A DNA stretch of 64,000 nucleotides from Nemophila menziesii (Eukaryota > Streptophyta > Magnoliopsida > Boraginales > Hydrophyllaceae): NCBI GenBank assembly GCA_029959085.1, contig JARWIR010000010.1, positions 33,038,731 to 33,102,730 of the forward strand. The letters run 5' to 3'. Below the pieces are notes generated by a model. That model was given only the letters and a program-made list of their open reading frames with translations. It made no database searches and was not told where the DNA came from. Below are positions 43,346 through 55,161 of this stretch, in pieces; the first letter of the stretch is position 1; each line of letters starts with the position of its first letter. Made by a program: the position numbers and the translations under genes.

Positions 43346-44027
43346 TGTCCTTTCTTTGAGTGCCACAGTCTTGCACACATTTCTTGTCATATCTCATTAT
43401 GTGTTTAGAATTTGATTTTGTTTTGAAATAACAGACTTCTTAAATTTTTTTTATTGAACATATCGTATGAATAAATTTTTTCCATTTGAGAATCATAAAA
43501 AATCGATAAGAATCTAATAAGCCAAAAAAAAGAACGCAAAACGGGTATCTGTCGTCTTTTAGACCGTTAACCTGGTCACAAACGAGTACCTGCTTCACCG
43601 ATAACGTGCTCTCAATTTTGAGATATAAATGTTGGATTAGAATGTTTGGAAGCATTAAATGAAAAACATGCATAAAGTACAATCATACCAAAACGAGTAC
43701 CCGATCTTAGCTTAACTAGGTACCCGATGTTGTGCCAATCTATCTCTAATTACAATCTGTTAAAGGAAAAATAGGCTATAAATAGAAATAATAAAGCAGA
43801 ATTAAACATTTTTATCATCCTTAAGTATTATTGGTCGCTCCTAGAGTGTGATAAATATCAACACTGAAGAAGAGAAGTGATTACCGCAAGTATACGGGTC
43901 GTCCAAGTAATAAGTAAGTAAAAACCGGATAAATCGTCTCCATAAGGTTTGCGAGGTGAAATAGAAATGTTTAAAATATAGATAGAATTAATTGTAGCGC
44001 AAAGTAAAATAAATAAAAAAGAGGGGT

Positions 44028-44900
44028 AATTAGAGATAAATGCCTTTTTAATGATGCCTTTAATTTTTTTAAGCCTCTAATTTTCTTATTTAGAGATAAA
44101 TGCCTAATAGAACAATTATTTATAAAAAACACCCCCTTTATATTTTTTATACCTATACTATCCTTATTATTAAATACAATATTTATTTTTAAATCTTAAA
44201 CAAATAATAGGGTATTTCCACCATCACCACCACCACCACCACCACCACAACCATCACCACCTCCACCACCACCACCACCTACTACTAATATCATCACACG
44301 CGCGCGTCCGTGATTTTTTTTTAAAATCGCCATAACTAATTCAAAAAATAATCAGAAAAATCGAAAAAAATTATATTTGGATAAATCAAATTAATATTTA
44401 CGTCTATGATTTTTTTCGGAATTTTCTGAATTTTTTTGTTTTTTTCGATTATTTTTAATTTTTGAATTCGCAGAACATGGAATTCCATGTTTTAAACAGT
44501 GAATTTCGTGTCTGCGGAAAACAAATTCCTTATATCAAAACATGGAATTCCATGTTTAAAACATGGAATTCTATGTTCTGCGAATTAAAAAATTCAAAAA
44601 AAAATCAAAAAAATCAAAAAATTCTGAAAAAAATCATAGACGTAAATATTAATTTGCTTTATCCAAATATATAAAATTTTTATTTTTTTGATTTTTTTGA
44701 TTTTTTTAGAATTAGTTATGACGATTTAAAAAAAAATTCATAGACGCGTGTGTTATTAGTTTTTGTTCTGTTTTTTTCTAATTTCTTTTTTTTAATTTAT
44801 AATTATAGGGGTAGTTTGGGATGAGGCATTTTTCTATAAAGAATCTTATTCTAGGCACCTTTTTTTAAATAAGTTTTTTAATAGGCATTAATCTCTAATT
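44028..44900. mobile_element. Inverted-repeat element nested in the solo LTR
   Basis: Ends AATTAGAGATAAATGCC and GGCATTAATCTCTAATT are inverted repeats. Inside, a second pair of long arms (about 44,310-44,425 and 44,600-44,730, with ATATTTACGTCTATGATTTT and its complement) surrounds ATGGAATTCCATGTTT-type palindromes. It also carries a CAC microsatellite. Superfamily not determined; no clear target duplication. Confidence 0.5.
44219..44282 (+). repeat. (CAC)n microsatellite
   Basis: About twenty imperfect CAC units within the nested inverted-repeat element. Confidence 0.9.
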
Positions 44901-47900
44901 GGCTCATAAAAGATAGATAAAGATATATTTATTTGGTTTTTGTTTTATGAAGAAACTAAATGCAAGAAAGTAAATTAACTAGATTGAATGAAAAGACAAT
45001 ACTGTAAAGACTAAAGGGTTACGCAAATATGAGAGATATACTTGAGTCTCGCTAGGGATGCAACTAAGTTCATATATCTAATACTTCCGTTTAAGGGTCA
45101 AGTTGGTAATTCTATATTAGTCGGGACTCTGAAATCTCCTAACTCCCTCCCAGGTAGACATAGAAGTTATCCTACAGTATTACAAACCCCGCCAGGGCGA
45201 TTATAAGCTACGTTCTGATGATTAAGACAATTACCCAATTGCCTACGTGGTTAGTCAATCCTCTCAGGATCAATGGCAAATACCACAGGTCTATTATTTA
45301 GTTCAGTAATAAAATCCCCCCTCCTGGATGATCACTGCCACTTGTGAATAACTTAATTACTAATACCTTTTTCTAATTGGCCAAATTTAAAATAGTAAAC
45401 AAGCATGAAATAATAGTCAATATGAAATACCTAACTTGAATTAAATTGAAACACAATCCCAAATTCGAAATCACTAAATATATTAAACTAGGGATTAACC
45501 CATTACGCGATTCTTAAGTATGAAAGTGTTTAGCTCATATTCGAATTAAAAACAGAAAAGGAATTAATTAAATACATGATTCCTAAAAAATGAATGAAAA
45601 GATGAAACCTAATGAAAGGAATGATCCTAAGCTGTTGATTGGAGAAAGGAGTTATCCAGCTTCTGGCCTTGCCTCTGCCTTCAGAATACGGAACAAAATT
45701 AAGCGTATATGAAAGGTACTGATTAATAAGGCTTAGGAGGTCTTATATAGAGCTTAAAAACGAATTGGGCACTGGTTTGACTTAATTAAATAATTAAGGG
45801 CCCAAGTCTATTTTACAAATCCCGCAACTGCTGAACACACTATAGTAAAATAGGTGTAAATTTCACACCATAGGTCCAATACACCCGATTCCACTTCTAA
45901 AATTTCGCTAACTCGGAGGTGCACCTTTTTCATTTGAATCTGCACTGTTTGGGCTCAGAGAAACCTATAAGTGACAATTTACCACTTGTGAATGCTCCTC
46001 CTCCTTTACTAAAGTGATTTCTTTCTCTCTTTTGACACTTCATTTTGCTTATGGACTTCAAACTTCCCTTATTATCTTCATCTTGGTGCCTTCTAGCATC
46101 CAAGTACCTAAGAACTTCACACTAAACAAACAAATTAACACACAACAACTCTAAAATTAACAATTTTATATTTCTGAAGGAAGAAAGTGCATTATTACAT
46201 ATTAAGCCAATAAATCAACTAACTAAGTACAATTTCTACCTAAAATGTCTCCTAAGGGTATATATTTATCACAAACATGGAGACTTCAATTATCATCTTC
46301 AAGCATTAACCCAAGCACTCTCAAGCATTCAGTTCTTCAATTTCTATATGTTAGTCCTAAAGGAGGGTAGATAGAACTCCAATCTAATCTATGTCTAATT
46401 AAAAATTAATTAGTCCTAAACTAATTTAATTAAAAATACTTACACAATATGGTCAATAAGTTACGTAGTTAAAAAATCAATCTTAGAAACACATATGAGA
46501 TTAGGGGGACAAGTACTAAAGAGTAAAGAAACAACCTAAGCTAATGAACATTAAAATAGATTCTCTTAAATAATATATCAAACACCTAAAGGATCAAGCA
46601 ATGAGGATTATAGGGTTTTATAAGTAATCTAAGCAAGATATAAAATGATATATAAATAGATAAGGGAAGAAGATGACACAATCGTTAGAGGGTTTCGGTT
46701 ACCCTCCATCCACTACCTAAGGTAGCCACCTTAATATTTTAAACTCATCTACTAAGCTTCTAATTTTCTTAATGGTGAAATACAAAACCAATACAATGAG
46801 GTTTTCCCGGGCTAAACCACAACTGATTCAAAGAGGTTTTTTCTGGACTAAACCACAACATATCTTCGGAGAGTTTTACCTGCTAAGTCACAAATGGAGT
46901 GAGATTTTTCATAGGCTCAATCTCAATCGTTGAAACCCCTATTATATAATCAAGAGAAAGAGTAAAAACCGTTGAATGTTTAGATGAATGTTTAAACAAA
47001 TGAACACACTCCTTAGTGAGAAAATAATACAATCTTAAACTCTTGATGAGCTGATATGAAAGAGAAGATTTGAAGACTTGACTCCTTTTGAGTAGATGAT
47101 TCAATGGTGTTTGGTGAAACTCATTCTTAAGTGGATACTAAAATGAAAGTGTCGGTCAAGCTTGATGGATATTAAAGTGAGGAATTGGCTTGCTATGAAA
47201 TATATTAACTCTTAATTTTAGGATCCAAAATATTATGAGAGTTGTAGGAGAAAGTGTGTTTTGAAATGCTTAAAATAAGCCTCTATTTATAGGCATATTA
47301 TGCTCCAACATAAATATCTATGAGGAAAATGACGTGGCGTAGTTCTTCTCAATCAGAATGCTAGTTTTGGAAGATGGGTTCCCATTTTGACTCACAACGT
47401 CTGCTTTCCACGTGGATCTAAGTGATCAAACAACTATATCAACTTGGCATAAAACAACATCATAAGTTTAAAAGAAGGATGGCGTTTTAATCTTGGTTTC
47501 GAGAACCCATTTCAAAGCAGGATGATATTTTTATACTGGTGCCCATTTTGCTAAAGCAGGATGACATTTTCTATAAATAGGATCTCATAAAACGCACTAT
47601 ATCCCTTTTATTTGAGCATGGTTCCACTAATGAGAAAAAAATTTATACAGAGTTATTAGAAATGATATTTTAAGAAACTTTGCAATCAACTCGAGAGCCA
47701 GTTTTCATCACATGAAAATCTTTATGGTAGTGAGAAAAATATATTTTTCCATAATTAAATATGTTTGGATGCTTTTGAGCTTAACATATGAAATGTTATA
47801 ATAGTGCATCTTAATAAATTTTTATTTCAACATTTTAGCAATTCGAAACACATTATAAGTTATGCTCGAAATATGTTGAACCTATTTGAGATCCCATGAA

Positions 47901-48766
47901 ACATATAGAATGATACTTAGTATGCATGTTCTCTATCAAGTGATGTGTTTCTAAATATGGGATCATATAACAATGTAGTAGACATATTTAGAAATGTTTA
48001 ATTTATGACAAATAATATTAAGAGGCGTCATAAACTTAACCAACAATCACATAAACATAGGAGTGTGCTAAATATCAAATGAGTGCACATATAATCCTAG
48101 TGTTTATGCTTGTAGGTCTATGTCCTAGAATGGGATGATTTTTAAATTTGAAATAATAAAATAATGATGTTTACAACATCATAGTCATATAAAAATATGT
48201 TGCATAAAAAATTCTCATATTACAAGATGAAATGAATGCACACTTATGCAAGTAAGACATGCTTAATGATTTAGCTCTTAGCATGTAGAATGGTTTAAGA
48301 GAGTGATCAACTCATGTGAAGGCATATCTAACAAGTATAATCATGCTAAGGATGAGTCAACTGGTGCCCAAATAAATGTTGCATAAAAGGATATATAATC
48401 AAGTAAATAAGTGAAAATATCTTGTTAATCATAGAAGTATTTGTCACATAAAAATATACAAAAAATGGAAATATTCCAACACTATCTCATAAATGGCTTG
48501 ATACACCTCATTGTTATATTCACTCTATAATAGCATATTTAGTTATAGCAACCATATATACAATGTTTTTATTTATCTTTCTCTAGATTATGACTTGAGT
48601 TCTATTAGAATCAAGATAAGAGTGGTTTCATATCTTTTAAGAATAGAAGGCTTTCATAAGAAAATGGTTTCTTATGTTGCTGATTGCGTAACATGATTAG
48701 GCTTAAGGTGTTCGATCTCGGGTTGCGATTTAGCTGGAAAAATCTCACTTGTAATTGGTTTGTATC

Positions 48767-50303
48767 TGGTGTCGCCTAGGGTGTGATAAAAATAAGATCA
48801 ATTTAAGTATGGAAAACTATGCACTCTCACCCTAGACAGGCACAGTACTGCAAGTATTACAGTATTACAGGACGTATGCAAGTTTTAATGATAAGTAGAG
48901 TTCGTTCTCAGGGACTTAAGTGTGTTAAACGCGTAGGAACAGATATCGAGTAAAAGTAAATAACTAGAAAACAGTAAATAAATATTTGGTTTTTCGATTT
49001 TATGAATTACAACTAAATTAAAACTATGAAAATAAAGACAATAAAGTAAAAGATTAAGAATATGAGATGAGAAGTATAGCTTAGGTTTTGCTAGTATGCA
49101 CTAATCCTTCTAATTCTATCTATAGATCTAGTTCATAAGGGAGAATATTAGCTCTTGGTAATACTTAGTCAGGATTCTAAATTCCACTACCTTAGACCTT
49201 GAGAGCGACTAAGGGGGCTACGTCACAACCAAGAAGTGATTTAAAATAGGGTTATCAAACGCCACTAAGGCCTTAAGCAAATACTGCAAGTCTTGGTGAT
49301 ACTGTGGTTAAAACAAACCTTAATGACTATCTAGTTAGAAGTATGTTTTGTCAGAACTGCTATCGACACTAGACATTATGTGGTGGTTCAATAGTTAAAC
49401 ACCCTTACAAGGTGACCATCTAATTACTCTTAAAACAATCCTAAAGTGATCAGTTCTAGGAAAGACATTAAATCAAAACACATAAGCAAATATAAAGTAA
49501 GAAGCTAATATCAGATTAAAACATATAATTCCCAAAGAAACTTAGATAGAAGAATTAGAATTCATAGTTTATACATATGCAAAACCCAAGCTATGGGAGG
49601 TTTAGTTCATACCTGAAGGAAATAAACTAAAAGAAATAATAAAAGACATCATCTTGCTCTCTACAATAAACTGGAAGAATAAAACCTTAAGAACTAATTA
49701 CTATGAGGCAAGGATGATTTACAAGTGATATAAGGGTGTATTTATAGGTGTTTAGAAGACCTAATTCGTTTTCTTGAGGAAGAGTTAAGGTAATGGACTT
49801 CTAGCCCAACTCAAATTCGTATGGAAATAAAGATAAACACTGCTGCGTTGTTTTGGTCATAACTTCTTTATTATTGGTCCGATTTTGCTCCACAAGATAC
49901 CAAAAGAATCGCAACAGAATTATCTAGGCCCTTTAGGAGTAATCTACCAAATTCGGCCTCTTTATTAGGTAAAAACGCCTATCTTTGCAGAATCCCAGAT
50001 TTAGGCAGCTTTTCCTTTTCCATCTTTTTAGCAATTCCTTCCTTATCTCCAATTACCATGCATATCTCCTTCCATAAGTTGTTGTCTTTGACTTGGACTC
50101 TAATTAAGCTCCATAATTATCTTTAAAGCTACACACTAAATAAACAATTAAACCCAATATGCTCTAAAAACATTATTTCTACAAATCAAGACACAAAATA
50201 GGAAAGTGCACTAAAACTCAAGAAAATCGACATTATTGACTCCTAAAACGCTAAAAATGATGTCTCATCTTAACATAAATCTATCACAAATGAGGAGACA
50301 TCA
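48767..50303 (-). repeat. 3' LTR of Athila element 2
   Basis: On the plus strand from TGGTGTCGCC to GAGACATCA. It carries a private 8-bp duplication (AGTATTAC) near 48,858. The conserved LTR TATA box is at about 49739-49746 (minus strand). Confidence 0.88.
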
Positions 50304-50320
50304 AGACCCCCAACTCAAAG
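50304..50320 (-). other. Polypurine tract of Athila element 2
   Basis: Minus strand CTTTGAGTTGGGGGTCT, adjoining the 3' LTR; identical to that of element 1. Confidence 0.65.
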
Positions 50321-51768
50321 TTGTATCGTCCCGATACAATAAAAGATAAAACATAGGGAAGTCTAGAAATACACACTTATAAAATTCTCAACACAAGGGA
50401 AAAGCATAGCAGAATGTATAGAATGAACTTAAAGCACATAACTCAGAAAATTTCATGCAATAATATTCACAAACTACATACCTGTATACTTCTCATATCC
50501 ACAGTCAACACGGCTTGATTTCAAGATCAGATTAGTTTCGCAATGTAAGAAGGATTGGGACTTTACTCAGTTCCCCTTGAGAGCTATAGATTGTTCATCA
50601 AACCTTACTAGTATCCAAGAATCCACTTAACTAATCTCTAATGGCTCAATCACTTCTTAATTACATAACAAAGAATCACAAGGTCTTTAAGGTTGTAATG
50701 TAGGCTTAGGGACGGTATGATAGTATATTTGGATAATTTGGAGTGAGCTTTTGGCTCTCTCCTCACTAGCCATCAACGAATCGCCCTAGAGCTTGAGTTA
50801 CTCTCATAAACGTTTCTCACTCAACCCAATGAATTCCTTGATGCACAATTTAGCATCCCCAATAACCCAATTAAAGCTTAAGATGTTCACATAAAAATCC
50901 ACTTTGCCGGTCCGAATATATATATTTTCTTTTCTTTTCAAATCAATTCTCTTTTCTATAGCTATGACTCTCTTTTAATGTTGAGATATCACGCTAATTT
51001 TCTTATATATATATATTTTTCTTTTAATGCCCTTGTTGGCAATATTAGCTCGAAGCTTCTTTTTCATTCACTATTACCCCGGCAAAGGGTTACAATACAA
51101 TTCTGTGAATCATCATCAATATAAAGCACAAAGCACAATTTATAAGCTCAAAATTCCCAACATAATAACAATTCCCATAATGGTGGACCCACCACCCCAA
51201 ACTCAAGCTCTAAAACAACTGTCTAAGCATCGCGATTCGAGTGCGGGTCATATGGAAAAGTCCTAAAAATCTAAAGGATATGGCTTATAATGTGTTTCAA
51301 TAAAAAGGCTTTAGAAAGGCTAGAAGGGGCTAAGAAGGATATAACTTTTAAACTCAAAAATCACAAGGTGAGAAGGTATAAAAAGGCTTCAAATGCTTAA
51401 AAATATGAAAGAACCGCCTTGATCACTTTCTACACTATGTAATTCAGAAAATTTCTTACCTTTAGCTCTTTCATCAAATGGTTTTTCAACTAGCTTGGAT
51501 CTCACGGCCTACACACTTCTCAAGGTTCCCTGAGATCGAACATACTTTCTATCGCATTGCTCACTAATCTTTTCTTTACTATCAATGTGTGTTTTCCTGC
51601 AAATACTCAAAGCATACAAATACATAGCTCATAAACATATCACTTACTATCATTAATCTACTGAGCTTATGCTTTCAAGCTATTAAACACACTCTACATC
51701 TAATTCCCATGTATAAAAAATTTTAATTTCACCCAAAAACAGAAAAATGGAGATGAGAGACAACGAAT
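50321..51768 (-). other. Non-coding 3' region of Athila element 2
   Basis: No gene. It corresponds to 18361-19754 of element 1. A third polypurine-like motif (minus strand TTGAGTTTGGGGTGGTGGG) is at 51186-51206. Confidence 0.55.
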
Positions 51769-51790
51769 CCCCACACCCCCAACTCAAAAA
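51769..51790 (-). other. Polypurine-tract-like motif after the third ORF
   Basis: Minus strand TTTTTGAGTTGGGGGTGTGG, about 130 bases downstream of the third-ORF stop; the counterpart of 18345-18360. Confidence 0.5.
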
Positions 51791-51923
51791 TGAGCCGTGT
51801 CCCCACGACTCGAAAAAAAAACTCGAAAACAGAAATTAAAATTAGCAGATAGGCATATTTACAGAAATGGTAAGGAAGAAAGAGAACATACTCTCGAGGC
51901 TATTGCCTCGCATCATTGATATC

Positions 51924-53099
51924 CTAGGTTGGAATTGCTGGACCTTTCGTTAATTTCTCAAGGAGTTTCATGATGTGCACTTGATTAGCGTTGATTTGTG
52001 CCACATCATTGACTAAGGAAGTTTGAGCTGCTTCAAATTTCGTTAAACGCTCCTCCATCTTCTCTTGCCAATATTGCTCCTTTTCTTCCTTCGAGACTTG
52101 AGTAGAACCCGCTCTTCGAAGGCTTTCCTTGATCCATGCATTATCAATATAACTCATTTTGAACTCGAGTTTCTCTTCTTCACCCAATACTACATTCGCT
52201 TTTCGCACAAGACACGTGATCATAGGTGGAAATTTAACGTTATAAACCGATTTAGGAGAGACCGAGAATCGTATCACCTCCTCATAGATCAACTGTGCCA
52301 CATCAACTTCTTCTCCTCTCAAAATACAGTCCAACAGTAGCGCGTTCTTCATGGTCACCTCCAAAGTTCGTGTGTTTCCAAAGACATTAGGGATAAGGAA
52401 ATTGTGCCAAATTCTAGCATCTGCTTGAAGATATTTGTAAGGCCAAGGTGCCTTCAATTCTCCCTTTTGTAATTGCACTTTCTCCTTGTCTAAAACATGC
52501 TCAAAAAGTAATTCCTTATCAAATATTTTTCGTTTAGCAACTGCTTCCTCAAATTTGCAAAAACCTTTCAGATTCTGAAACTTGAAGTGGTTCCTAATCT
52601 CCTCAACTGTGAAAGGAACTAACTTTCCTCTAATCGGAACACAATCACTATCTCGGCTAAAGAGGCCTAGATAGAACTCCAAAACTAATTCAGGACATAA
52701 TTCATAACGGCTTACCATGAACGTAGACCAACCCAACTTCTCACCAAGCTCAAAGAATCTCTTGTATTCTCCATCTCTAATTTCTTCCCTGAATACTTTT
52801 TCATAGGCAAAAGGTAGTTCTTTTAATTGTTTCTCTGCAGAAATCTTCAAGGCCTTTGAAGTATCCACTTTCTCTATAGGTATAGGATTTTGTTGAGGTA
52901 GTGTTCTTTCCTTTGCATAAAAATAAAGCTTTTTACCATTACTATCATACGAAGGTTTCCCACTCTTCAATTTATCTTTACCCTTTGATTTAGAACTAGC
53001 TCCTTTGTCAATTGATTTCTTCTTGTTTAAATCCACTCCCTTATTACTCTTCACCTCCCTCTTGCTAGATAAGATTGATGTTCTATTAGTCATCTTCAA
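51924..53099 (-). CDS. Athila third ORF ('putative plant transposon protein' type), 391 aa
   Basis: Uninterrupted frame from ATG 53099. Residues 1-60 are Lys/Ser-rich and basic. From about residue 85 the order is LKELPFAYEKVFREEI, KLGWSTFMVSRYELCPELVL, EFYLGLF, GKLVPFTVEEIRNHF, KAPWPYKYLQADARIWHNFL, DVAQLIYEEVIRF and ITCLVRKANVVLGEEEKLEF, ending in a predicted coiled coil (about 335-385). This pattern is that of the extra ORF of Athila-type retrotransposons annotated as putative plant transposon protein; its biochemical role is unknown. An older suggestion that this position is envelope-like is not supported here: no signal peptide or membrane segment is evident. It is the only long intact frame besides gag and protease in an element that has lost its polymerase. 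Confidence 0.75.
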   Translation of the reverse strand: MKMTNRTSILSSKREVKSNKGVDLNKKKSIDKGASSKSKGKDKLKSGKPSYDSNGKKLYFYAKERTLPQQNPIPIEKVDTSKALKISAEKQLKELPFAYEKVFREEIRDGEYKRFFELGEKLGWSTFMVSRYELCPELVLEFYLGLFSRDSDCVPIRGKLVPFTVEEIRNHFKFQNLKGFCKFEEAVAKRKIFDKELLFEHVLDKEKVQLQKGELKAPWPYKYLQADARIWHNFLIPNVFGNTRTLEVTMKNALLLDCILRGEEVDVAQLIYEEVIRFSVSPKSVYNVKFPPMITCLVRKANVVLGEEEKLEFKMSYIDNAWIKESLRRAGSTQVSKEEKEQYWQEKMEERLTKFEAAQTSLVNDVAQINANQVHIMKLLEKLTKGPAIPT

Positions 53100-53102
53100 T
53101 TA

Positions 53103-53117
53103 ACCCCCAACTCAAAG
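53103..53117 (-). other. Polypurine-tract-like motif before the third ORF
   Basis: Minus strand CTTTGAGTTGGGGGTTA, ending just before the ATG at 53099. Counterpart of 17633-17646. Confidence 0.5.
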
Positions 53118-53529
53118 CTTTAGCAACCCTTTAAATTTTAACTTTTGAATTAATGGATGAACAAGCTTGATTTGTCCTAGGATGGGTGAATTGGTGATGA
53201 ATCTCTATGTGGATGAGGATGATTTGTAATGGGTAGGCTTGGATTTTAGAAATTGTGTGATGAATTTGTGAAATTTGGCTCTTTGATTCTTCAATTTGAA
53301 TGAATTTGGTGATGATTGGTAGCTTGATTCTCTCTTGTAATGATGTGGAGAGAAGGTTTGATGTGTTTTTCTTGATGATTGGGTAGTGTTTTGGTGATTG
53401 GTGAAGGTTTTGATGAGCTTCAATGGAGTTAGGAGAGTTGTGGAGAAGAAAGAGAGGGTTAAGGTTTAATAAATTCGGAATAATAGGCTCAATACCTCCT
53501 TTATAACTTAATCCCGTAACTTTCTCTCT

Positions 53530-53930
53530 CCTCTGGCGGCGCTGCGGACTACCCCTGCGGACCATGGGGTGCACCGCAGGGTAGTCCGTGACATCTGATG
53601 CTCGAAAATTTTTGCTCACTGACCTAAACCCGTGGTAGGACCCCGTGGTACGGGTTTTTGGCTCGCGGACTAGGGTCCGGTGTACCGGAGGGTACACCGC
53701 GGCTTCTGCTGTTAACTCCGTCAAAATACCCGTGGTACTCACCCCGTGGTACGGGTTTTTGGGGCGCGGACCATGGCGCGGTGCACCGCGGGGTAGTCCG
53801 TTGAATTTTTTCGTGTTTCTGGATCAAACCCGCGGTAGCAACCCGTGGTACGGGTTTTGACCTCGCGGACCATCCGTGCGGACCATGGGGTAGTCCGTGA
53901 GGGTAGTCCGCGGGATACTTTCTTTCGCTC
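53530..53930 (-). repeat. GC-rich palindromic repeat field, Athila element 2
   Basis: Repeated words ACCCGTGGTACGGGT, GCGGTGCACCGCGGGGTAG and GGACCATGGGGT in an otherwise AT-rich region. Open frames that cross it (53131-53742, 53624-54004) are Pro/Arg-rich by-products of GC content, without domains. Counterpart of 16960-17230. Confidence 0.7.
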
Positions 53931-54146
53931 CAAAAATTTTCCTCGCGTTCCCTAACTTGATTTCTCCGATTCCTACACACCAAAAACACTGATACCTTTC
54001 TCAAATATGCATTATCAACTAAAAACGACTAAAATAAACTTAAACTAAGAATGTAAAAGACATGAAAACATAAAAAAAAAACTTCGGGTTGTCTCCCGAA
54101 CAGCACTTTTGTTTAACGTCTTTCAAAGTTAGACGTGTTACCTCTG

Positions 54147-55160
54147 TCAAGATTTGCGAATATAGCCTCCCCAACAACGAGTAAGGCTATGAACGTCAAC
54201 TAATCTGCGCTTGACCCCAGTTTTGGGGCGAATTTCTATCACCTTGGCTGAAACAACCTTCGTGACAATGAATGGTCCCATCCACGAGTCTTTGAAACTT
54301 CGTGGCCTGTTCTCGCGTTTGTGGGCTTTCCATAGGACTTCATGGCCAACCCCAAACTCAACGTTTGGCTCAGTATCCACAGGTTTTAAGTGGATTTCTT
54401 CAGGAGGGACTTTGTGATGTGAAAGGCTGTGGATGATAGGCACGGTGGGATCCAACTTCCTTGGTTTTTTACCCAAGACATAGAAGGTCTCGGATACATT
54501 TTTAGCATGAAGGGTGATGGTCCCATCTTGGAAGTTGATCACACTTTGACTTGTGGCCATGAAAGGCCGTCCAAGTATGATCGGAACCTGCTTATCTGCA
54601 TCAAACTCAAGAATAACAAAGTCGGTAGGGATGGCGATATTACCTGCTCGGACTAAGACGTCCTCCACTGTTCCCCATGTCCTCTTCACTGAGTTGTAAG
54701 CAAACTGCAGCTTCACTGGAGTTTTCTCTGATTTTTGAAGTCCAAGTCTCTCGAACACGGACTTAGGCATAAGATTCACACCAGAACCCACATCGTACAT
54801 CGCTTTCACCTTGAGCCTACCATGTAATTGAATAGGAAGGTTGAAACTTCCCGGATCTTTAAGCTTAGTAGGTAGCTCTTTCTCACTTCTTCTCGAAACC
54901 CTCAGGTTCTCTCTTGGGATCTCTACACTCGCCTCTTTTTCAGGAATAACTTGCGTAAAAACTTGTTGCGGTGTAAGTCCTCTCTTCGCAATCTCAAGCA
55001 TTTGGGCGTTGATATTTTCAGGTTGGTACGCCTCTACAAATGTCTTGAGAATAGTGTCATCTTTAGGATTTGTATCAGGAATAGTTGATGACACTGGTTG
55101 AACACTAGGTGGCGATTCCACCTTCTCTTCTTCTTTCTCCTCTAGCACAGCAGGTGCCAC
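54147..55160 (-). pseudogene. Athila protease fused by deletion to integrase C-terminal end, 337 codons
   Basis: From ATG 55160: acidic linker, then KRGLTPQQVF and a retropepsin-type domain with MYDVGSGVNLMP (active-site D-x-G at about residue 122), DFVILEFDAD and PIILGRPFMAT. After DPTVPIIHSL and a short join the frame continues directly into EFGVGHEVLW, then DSWMGPFIVTKVV and DVHSLTRCWGG, the C-terminal part of a Gypsy integrase. Reverse transcriptase, RNase H and the integrase DDE core, which belong between, are missing. The frame across the join is open. It is +/-1 relative to the preceding linker frame (55162-55638), so a shift would be needed to make it as a gag-pol fusion. Confidence 0.8.
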
Positions 55161-55161
55161 T

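Larger units (their letters stand above)
43832..46288 (-). mobile_element. Solo LTR of an Athila-like element
   Basis: Starts TGGTCGCTCCTAGAGTGTG and ends ATGGAGACTTCA. On the minus strand this is TGAAGTCTCC...GGAGCGACCA, close to the ends of the two complete Athila elements. It is flanked by a perfect 5-bp target duplication ATTAT (43827-43831 and 46289-46293), and unit 1 has the empty site near 10,133 (AAGTACTATCATC). No internal element sequence remains. The 2457 bp include a nested inverted-repeat element at 44028-44900. Confidence 0.8.
43368..48761. repeat. Block B, left part, unit 2
   Basis: Collinear with 9668-12,640 of unit 1 outside the solo LTR at 43832-46288. It shows the same Copia-LTR-like phrases (minus-strand GGGTAACCGAAACCC near 46,700, and plus-strand AGAGTGGTTTCATATCTTTT near 48,620). 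No coding region recognised. It is cut at 48761 by Athila element 2 and resumes at 58669. Confidence 0.5.

Noticed and set aside
44462..44674. Open frame of 70 codons with repeated NMEFHV and MFKTWNSMF phrases
   Set aside because: Translation of ATGGAATTCCATG palindromes in the nested inverted-repeat element; no coding evidence.
53131..54004. Open frames of 126 and 203 codons across the GC-rich palindromic field
   Set aside because: Pro/Arg-rich translation of short palindromic repeats and of AT-rich leader; no domain, and not conserved as a frame in element 1.
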